NCBI RefSeq assembly: GCF_009184905.1
Contig: NZ_WESC01000001.1
Span: forward strand, 1 to 64,000
Direction of reading: 5' to 3'
Length of the DNA: 64,000 nt
Source: Parvibaculum sedimenti
GTDB lineage: Bacteria > Pseudomonadota > Alphaproteobacteria > Parvibaculales > Parvibaculaceae
This document shows positions 56,472 to 64,000 of this stretch, one piece after another. Position numbers and translations under genes: made by a program. The stretch's first letter is position 1, and each line of letters opens with the position of its first letter. The notes under the pieces are model-generated. The model was not told where the DNA came from and made no database searches. It saw only the letters and a list, made by a program, of their open reading frames with translations.

Positions 56472-59296
56472 ACGACTCGGCGGATTCGAGTGATCGCAAA
56501 CTGAAGGCTTCGGGCGGCAAGACGCTGAGCCTGAACCGGACGGTCGAGTCTGGCCATGTGCGCCAGAATTTTTCCCATGGCCGTTCGAAATCGGTCGTGG
56601 TTGAGAAGAAGAAGAAGCGCACCATCAGTCCCGGTGGCGCAGCCGCTCCCGCGGCTCAGCCTGCGCCCGAGCCTGCTGCCCCTGTTGCGGTGGCTCCCGC
56701 GCCTGCGCCGGTAGCGCCCGTGGCCGCAGCGCCCGCTCCTGCGCCCCAGCCTGCTCCTGAGCCGGTCGTCGTCGCAAAAGCGCCGGAACCGGTGGAAGCG
56801 CCCGTCGTGGTTGCTCCCGAGCCTCAGCCCGCGGCTCCCGCACCCCAGCCCGAAGCTGTTGTTGAGGTGCCGAAGCCTGCGCCGACGCCGACACCTGCGG
56901 CGGCTGCTCCGGCTCGTCCGGCGGCTCCTGCCGGGCGTCCTGCTGCTCCGGCAGCGCCTGCTCGTGGCGGCCGCCCTGCCCCGCGCCCGACCATGCGGTC
57001 CGGTGTCGTGCTGCGTACGCTGACCGAAGAAGAAAAGAATGCCCGCGCTATGGCGCTCGATCTCGCGCGTTCGCGCGAGGGCGAGGAGCGTAAGCGCGCG
57101 GAGGAAGACACGAAGCGTCGTGCTGCGGAAGATGCGCAGCGCAAGAGGGAACGCGAGGAGGCCGCCGCTCGCGAGGCTGAGGAAGTCTCGCGTCGCGAGA
57201 CGGAAGAACTCGCCCGCAAGCGCGCCGCCGACGACGCGAAGCGCCGTCTGGACGAGGAAGCACGCTCGGGTAGCGCCCCGCGCGGCGCCGCTCTTCTCAA
57301 GGAAGAGGTCGCCGACGACGAGGACAAGCCGAAGCGCGCTCATGGCGCGCCGGGTGCCACGCCCAGCAAGGTTCCGCCCGCGCGTCGCAGCGAGCCCAAG
57401 CGCCGCACCGGCAAGCTCACCATCACCAAGGCTTTTGACGACGAAAGCGAGCGCCAGCGTTCGCTCGCTTCGATGCGCCGCCGCGTGGAGCGCGAGAAGA
57501 AGCGTCTCGCCGGCGTCCATGAAGCGCCGCAGAAGGTCGTGCGCGAAGTTGTCATTCCCGAAGTCATCACCATCCAGGAACTTGCGAACCGCATGGCGGA
57601 ACGCGCCGTGGACGTGATGAAGATCCTGATGAAGCAGGGCATCATGCTGAAGATCACCGACGTGATCGACAGCGACACGGCCCAGCTCGTTGCCGAAGAA
57701 CTCGGCCATACCGTGAAGCGCGTTGCCGAGTCCGACGTCGAGGAAGGACTGGTGGGCGCTGCCGACGAGGACGAGAACCGCGTTCCGCGCGCGCCGGTCG
57801 TCACGGTCATGGGCCATGTCGACCACGGCAAGACCTCGCTTCTCGACGCGCTCCGCAAGACTTCGGTCGCGGCGGGCGAAGCGGGCGGCATCACCCAGCA
57901 TATCGGCGCCTATCAGGTCGATATGGGTTCGGGCGCCAAGATCACCTTCCTCGACACGCCCGGCCACGCCGCCTTCACGGCGATGCGCGCGCGCGGCGCG
58001 CGGGTGACGGATATCGTCATTCTTGTCGTTGCGGCGGATGACGGCGTCATGCCGCAGACCATCGAGGCGATCAACCACGCCAAGGCTGCCGGCGTGCCGA
58101 TGATCATCGCCATCAACAAGATGGACAAGCCGGACGCCGATCCGACGCGCGTCAAGAACGAGCTTCTTCAGCATGAGGTCGTGGTCGAAGATTTCGGCGG
58201 CGACGTCCTTGCGGTTCCCATTTCGGCGAAGACCGGCCTAGGCCTCGACAAGCTCGAGGAAGCCATTCTTCTGCAGTCCGAAATTCTCGACCTGCGCGCC
58301 AACCCCGATCGTGCCGCCGAAGGCATCATCGTTGAAGCCAAGCTCGATCGCGGCCGCGGCCCGGTCGGTACGGTTCTCATCGAACGCGGTACGCTCCGCG
58401 TCGGCGACATCATCGTCGCGGGCGCCGAATGGGGCCGTGTGCGCGCGCTGATCAATGATCGCGGCGAGAATGTCGAGAGCGCGGGCCCCTCGGTTCCTGT
58501 CGAGGTTCTCGGCCTCGGCGGCGCGCCGGAGGCTGGCGACACTCTCTCGGTCGTCGACAGCGAAGCGCGTGCGCGCGAAGTCACCGACTATCGCCAGCGC
58601 GTCCAGCGCGACAAGCGCGTCGGCACCGGTGGGCGCACCTCGCTCGACCAGATGCTCTCGCAGCTCAAGGCGCAGAACGTCAAGGAACTGCCCATCATCG
58701 TCAAAGCCGACGTGCAGGGCTCTGCCGAAGCGATCGTGCAGGCGCTCGAAAAGCTCGGCACCGACGAAGTCACCGCGCGCGTTCTTCATGCGGGCGTCGG
58801 CGGCGTGACGGAAAGCGACATCACGCTGGCGACGGCATCGGGCGCGCCGGTCATCGGCTTCAACGTCCGCGCCAATGCGCAGGCGCGTGAGGCCGCTCGT
58901 CAGGCGGGTATCGAAATCCGCTACTACGCGGTCATCTACGACCTCGTTGACGACATCAAGGCCGCCATGTCCGGCATGCTTTCGCCGGAACTGCGCGAAA
59001 CCTTCCTCGGCAATGCGCAGATCCTCGAGATCTTCAACATCTCGAAGGTCGGCAAGATCGCCGGTTGCCGCGTCACCGAAGGCGTTGTCCGCCGTGGCGC
59101 GAGCGTTCGCCTGATCCGCGACGACGTCGTCGTCCACGAAGGCAAGCTCTCGACGCTGAAGCGCTTCAAGGACGAAGTGAAGGAAGTGCAGTCCGGTCAG
59201 GAATGCGGCATGGCCTTCGAGAACTACCAGGATATGCGCGCCGGCGACGTCATCGAGTGCTTCGAGGTCGAGGTCATCAAGCGCAGCCTCGCTTGA
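56468..59296 (+). CDS. infB: translation initiation factor IF-2
   Basis: 942 residues. An N-terminal IF2-associated domain, a ~120-residue Ala/Pro-rich linker (about 55-175), a Glu/Arg-rich charged helix (about 185-275), then the GTPase with [18 protein letters not shown] (G1), DTPGHAAF (G3) and NKMDKPDA (G4), and the beta-barrel and C-terminal domains. IF-2 places fMet-tRNA on the ribosome. The long disordered linker is common in GC-rich alphaproteobacteria. Confidence 0.97.
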   Translation: MNDSADSSDRKLKASGGKTLSLNRTVESGHVRQNFSHGRSKSVVVEKKKKRTISPGGAAAPAAQPAPEPAAPVAVAPAPAPVAPVAAAPAPAPQPAPEPVVVAKAPEPVEAPVVVAPEPQPAAPAPQPEAVVEVPKPAPTPTPAAAAPARPAAPAGRPAAPAAPARGGRPAPRPTMRSGVVLRTLTEEEKNARAMALDLARSREGEERKRAEEDTKRRAAEDAQRKREREEAAAREAEEVSRRETEELARKRAADDAKRRLDEEARSGSAPRGAALLKEEVADDEDKPKRAHGAPGATPSKVPPARRSEPKRRTGKLTITKAFDDESERQRSLASMRRRVEREKKRLAGVHEAPQKVVREVVIPEVITIQELANRMAERAVDVMKILMKQGIMLKITDVIDSDTAQLVAEELGHTVKRVAESDVEEGLVGAADEDENRVPRAPVVTVMGHVDHGKTSLLDALRKTSVAAGEAGGITQHIGAYQVDMGSGAKITFLDTPGHAAFTAMRARGARVTDIVILVVAADDGVMPQTIEAINHAKAAGVPMIIAINKMDKPDADPTRVKNELLQHEVVVEDFGGDVLAVPISAKTGLGLDKLEEAILLQSEILDLRANPDRAAEGIIVEAKLDRGRGPVGTVLIERGTLRVGDIIVAGAEWGRVRALINDRGENVESAGPSVPVEVLGLGGAPEAGDTLSVVDSEARAREVTDYRQRVQRDKRVGTGGRTSLDQMLSQLKAQNVKELPIIVKADVQGSAEAIVQALEKLGTDEVTARVLHAGVGGVTESDITLATASGAPVIGFNVRANAQAREAARQAGIEIRYYAVIYDLVDDIKAAMSGMLSPELRETFLGNAQILEIFNISKVGKIAGCRVTEGVVRRGASVRLIRDDVVVHEGKLSTLKRFKDEVKEVQSGQECGMAFENYQDMRAGDVIECFEVEVIKRSLA

Positions 59297-59320
59297 TGCG
59301 AGGCTTGTTCAATCAATCTT

Positions 59321-59348
59321 GTCATCCCGGGCTTTGTCCCGGGGTGAC
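59321..59348. repeat. REP-like palindrome, copy 2
   Basis: Arms GTCATCCCGGG and CCCGGGGTGAC around CTTTGT form an 11-bp stem between infB and rbfA. Same architecture as 6932-6960. It may form an RNA hairpin within the operon mRNA. Confidence 0.75.
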
Positions 59349-59396
59349 GAGATGTTTTTGAACGCCAGCCGATATTTTCCGGACGAACCATTCGCC

Positions 59397-59852
59397 ATGC
59401 GCAAGAAAACTCATTCTAAGCCAGGACACCGCGACGCGCGCGGACCGAGCCAGCGTCAGCTGCGCGCGGGTGAACTCGTGCGCCGTGCATTGGCCGAGAT
59501 CGTCGCCCGTGGCGATATTCAGGATCCGGAGCTGAGCAGCCGTCCGATCACGATCTCGGAAGTGCGGATGAGCCCAGATCTGCGTCACGCCGTCTGCTTC
59601 GTCGCGCCTCTGGGCGGCGGCGATGCGGTGGCGCTGGCCGATGCGCTGACCCGCGTTCGCGGTTATCTGCGCGGCCAGCTTTCGCATGAAGTGACATTCA
59701 AGTTCATGCCTGACCTTTCCTTCGAGGCGGATGTATCCTTCGACCGCGCTGAAGCGGTCGACCGGCTGCTGCACTCTCCGAAAGTCGCCCGCGACCTTGA
59801 TGCGGATGATCACGATGAAGACGACAATCCCAACGAAGACAACGGGAACTGA
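59397..59852 (+). CDS. rbfA: ribosome-binding factor A
   Basis: 151 residues. RbfA binds the 30S precursor near helix 1. KH-like fold: RQLRAGELVRRALAEIVARGDIQDPEL, ITISEVRMSPDLRHAVCFVAPLG, LRGQLSHEVTFKFMPDLSFEAD. The acidic tail is Asp/Asn-rich. ATG at 59397 is used; the start follows the REP-like hairpin. Confidence 0.95.
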   Translation: MRKKTHSKPGHRDARGPSQRQLRAGELVRRALAEIVARGDIQDPELSSRPITISEVRMSPDLRHAVCFVAPLGGGDAVALADALTRVRGYLRGQLSHEVTFKFMPDLSFEADVSFDRAEAVDRLLHSPKVARDLDADDHDEDDNPNEDNGN

Positions 59853-59857
59853 CCTCT

Positions 59858-60784
59858 ATGTCCCGGCGCAAGAAGGGTGAGGCGATCTCGGGCTGGGTCG
59901 TCGTCGACAAGCCTTTGGGCCTCACCTCGACGGATGTCGTCTCGCGCGTGCGCCGTCTCTTCAATGCGCAGAAGGCCGGTCATGCCGGCACGCTCGACCC
60001 GCTGGCGAGCGGCGTGCTTCCCGTGGCGCTTGGCGAGGCGACCAAGACCGTTCCCTTCATCCTCGACGCTTCCAAGCGCTACCGCTTCACCGTTCGCTTC
60101 GGCGAGGCGACCGCGACCGACGATGCCGAAGGCGTGGTGACGGCGACGAGCCCCGTCCGCCCCGCCCCCGAAGCTATCGAGGCGGCTCTTGCGGGCTTTG
60201 TCGGCGAGATCGAACAAGTCCCACCAATTTACTCAGCTATCAAGGTTGATGGCGAGCGGGCCTATGATCTGGCGAGGGCGGGCGAAGCGGTGGAGCTCAA
60301 GGCCCGTCGTGTGACCATCCATGAAGCGCGGCTTCTCGGCTGCCCCGACGCCGACCATGCCGAGATCGAAATCCTTTGCAGCAAAGGGACTTACGTCCGC
60401 TCACTGGCCCGCGACCTGTCGCTGGCTCTGGGGACCGTGGGCCATGTCTCGGCGCTGCGGCGCATCGCCCATGGGCCCTTCCGCGAGGAATCCGCAATTC
60501 CGCTGGATAAACTCATGGCATTCGGCCATATTGCGCCCGCTTCCGAAGCCTTTTCGAGGCATCTGCTCCCGCTTGAGACCGCGCTGGACGACATCCCGGC
60601 ACTGGCCCTGAGCGAAGACGATGCCTTCCGTTTGAGGCGAGGCCAGGGAGTTTTATTGCGCGGGCGCGACGCTCCGATCTTGTCGGGGCCGGTTCTGGCG
60701 ACACACCGGGGACACCCGGTGGCTCTGACCGAGTACTGCCAGGGCGAACTGAAACCCGTGCGTGTTTTCAATCTCGATTCATAG
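59858..60784 (+). CDS. truB: tRNA pseudouridine(55) synthase TruB
   Basis: 308 residues. The catalytic motif is GHAGTLDPLASGVLPVALGEATK with the active-site Asp; GWVVVDKPLGLTSTDVVSRVRR and CSKGTYVRSLARDL are also diagnostic. TruB makes psi55 in the T loop. It starts 5 bases after rbfA. Confidence 0.97.
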   Translation: MSRRKKGEAISGWVVVDKPLGLTSTDVVSRVRRLFNAQKAGHAGTLDPLASGVLPVALGEATKTVPFILDASKRYRFTVRFGEATATDDAEGVVTATSPVRPAPEAIEAALAGFVGEIEQVPPIYSAIKVDGERAYDLARAGEAVELKARRVTIHEARLLGCPDADHAEIEILCSKGTYVRSLARDLSLALGTVGHVSALRRIAHGPFREESAIPLDKLMAFGHIAPASEAFSRHLLPLETALDDIPALALSEDDAFRLRRGQGVLLRGRDAPILSGPVLATHRGHPVALTEYCQGELKPVRVFNLDS

Positions 60785-60793
60785 GAGATCCCG

Positions 60794-61063
60794 ATGTCGA
60801 TTACGCCAGAGCGCAAAGCTCAGCTGATCAAGGAATTCGGCGGCAAGGAAGGCGACACCGGTTCGCCCGAAGTGCAGGTCGCGATCCTCACCGAGCGCAT
60901 CACGAACCTTACCGAGCATTTCAAGGGCCACGCGAAGGACAACCATTCGCGCCGCGGCCTTCTGAAGATGGTGAGCCTGCGTCGTTCGCTTCTCGACTAC
61001 GTCAAGAAGAACGACCAGAAGCGTTACGAGTCCCTGATTTCCCGCCTGGGAATCCGGAGGTAA
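60794..61063 (+). CDS. rpsO: 30S ribosomal protein S15
   Basis: 89 residues, exact family length. [33 protein letters not shown] is the signature. S15 binds the central domain of 16S rRNA. ATG at 60794 has AGGAG 8 bases upstream. It precedes pnp, the usual order. Confidence 0.98.
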   Translation: MSITPERKAQLIKEFGGKEGDTGSPEVQVAILTERITNLTEHFKGHAKDNHSRRGLLKMVSLRRSLLDYVKKNDQKRYESLISRLGIRR

Positions 61064-61379
61064 AAACGGGGTGATCACTTCTCCCCATGACCTGAGTTTT
61101 CGTGCGACATGCGCCGGCGTGGTTTCGACCCCGCCGGCCATGGGCGCGTCTCGGTCCGAAGAGACAATCGTCCGTCAACGGAATAAAGCTCGCGTGTGGT
61201 CCTCTCTGCCGTCGTCTCATGGCTTGAGGTCCCTCACGGCTGTGCGCGGCGCCTTTCACGCGCCCTCGCGAGCCTGAACCGTTTATGTCCGGCCGCGACG
61301 TCAGCGGCAGAAATGGGCGCCGTCCGCCTGATGGTGGCAAGAACGCGAAAAACGCGGCGGCGCGGAACAGGAAATAGAT
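61064..61379 (+). other. rpsO-pnp intergenic leader with stem-loop
   Basis: 316 bases without a supported gene. The one clear structure is GCCGGCG (61113-61119) pairing with CGCCGGC (61132-61138), seven perfect pairs plus GGT/ACC pairing inside the loop. There is no U tract. In E. coli an RNase III-cut hairpin in the pnp leader mediates PNPase autocontrol; this may be the counterpart. Short open frames here show no family. Confidence 0.45.
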
Positions 61380-63569
<2,190 letters not shown>

Positions 63570-63597
63570 GCCTTTCGTCAGGCCAAAAAAAGATCAA

Positions 63598-63627
63598 GGG
63601 CGCCGGAGCAATCCGGCGCCCTTTTTA
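63598..63627. terminator. strong intrinsic terminator after pnp
   Basis: GGGCGCCGGA-GCAA-TCCGGCGCCC is a perfect 10-bp stem with a tetraloop, followed by TTTTT. On the minus strand a T-run (from AAAAAAA at 63585-63591) sits six bases past the stem, so it can also end the convergent VOC gene. Confidence 0.95.
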
Positions 63628-63984
63628 TTTCCGCTGCATCAGTTCGATGCGGTTCCCGAAGGGATCGAAAACGAAGATCCGGTCGTACCCATCGATTGGA
63701 GCGTCCTCGACCAGCCGATAACCGCCTGCGCGTGCCCGCGCGACGAGCGTCGCAAGGTCGCTGGTCAGAAAGGCGATATGCGCCTTGCTCGCGGCGTGGA
63801 AATCCTTGTCGACTCCGAGATGGAGCCTGAGCGAACCAAGCTCGAACCAGCCGCCCCCGCGGGCGGCGAGTTCAGCCGGTTTGGGTACTTCGCTGAAGCC
63901 CAGCACATCGATATAGAAACGCCGGGCCTCTTCTTCCCCAAGAGCGGGGATCGCAATCTGAACGTGATCTATACCGGTAAGCAT
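63625..63984 (-). CDS. VOC family protein (glyoxalase-like)
   Basis: 119 residues, one vicinal-oxygen-chelate module pair. GIDHVQIAIP, ARRFYIDVLGF, and FVFDPFGNRIELMQ are the family motifs, with His and Glu as likely metal ligands. The substrate cannot be told from the sequence. ATG at 63984 lies 16 bases from the window end, so its promoter is not visible. Its stop sits in the T-run of the pnp terminator. Confidence 0.85.
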   Translation of the reverse strand: MLTGIDHVQIAIPALGEEEARRFYIDVLGFSEVPKPAELAARGGGWFELGSLRLHLGVDKDFHAASKAHIAFLTSDLATLVARARAGGYRLVEDAPIDGYDRIFVFDPFGNRIELMQRK

Positions 63985-64000
63985 GGAACCTCCGGTTGCG

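Overview
The window is a dense, mostly housekeeping stretch of an alphaproteobacterial chromosome. Evidence for this is gene content and order: hrcA-grpE, rph-rdgB-hemW, lpoA-type lipoprotein divergent from rsmI-yraN, glutathione synthetase, olsB, malic enzyme with a phosphotransacetylase tail, the block tsaB-rimI-fur-plsC-miaB-phoH-ybeY-corC-lnt-XRE-metK-trmB, and the block rimP-nusA-ylxR-infB-rbfA-truB-rpsO-pnp. One core line counted by eye is about 62% GC. A member of the Hyphomicrobiales or the Parvibaculum neighbourhood fits best, but the genus is inference. No rRNA, tRNA, CRISPR array or complete transposon was seen.

Region by region: 1-1.46 kb is a low-GC accessory patch (about 48% in a counted line) with a 5'-truncated alkB and a two-gene cassette that looks like a toxin-antitoxin pair: a 57-residue protein coupled to a PARP-like ADP-ribosyltransferase. 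1.46-12.8 kb holds an NnrU-like membrane protein, heat-shock genes (hrcA, grpE), RNA and nucleotide quality control (rph, rdgB), hemW, maiA, the cell-wall lipoprotein, rsmI, yraN, a BON lipoprotein, a SirB1 protein and MarC. 12.9-16.5 kb starts with gshB and continues into a second, compositionally odd patch: a GGDEF gene, a second copy of the last ~300 bp of gshB, an orphan lipoprotein and a 5'-truncated M19 dipeptidase. 16.5-31.6 kb holds a ferritin-VIT1 fusion, comM with a 19-bp tandem repeat at its stop codon, a diheme cytochrome, a hybrid histidine kinase, an AmpG-like permease, olsB, a DUF4399 protein, malic enzyme and mutS. 31.9-44.8 kb holds glnD, murJ, catalase with two Fur-family-like operators, trpS, a DUF2333 protein, a universal stress protein, nfu, a RutE-like nitroreductase, tsaB, rimI, fur and plsC. 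44.9-63.6 kb is the RNA modification, decay and translation block ending in rpsO and pnp with a strong terminator. A convergent VOC protein closes the window.

How genes work together: many junctions are ATGA overlaps (rph-rdgB, rsmI-yraN, tsaB-rimI, fur-plsC, phoH-ybeY, ylxR-infB), so these are translationally coupled operons. miaB, phoH, ybeY, trmB, rimP, nusA, infB, rbfA, truB, rpsO and pnp form a ribosome and RNA maturation programme. The best candidates for something new are the ADP-ribosyltransferase cassette at 482-1268, the gshB-flanked GGDEF insertion at 13.6-15.3 kb and the 19-bp tandem array at the comM stop.
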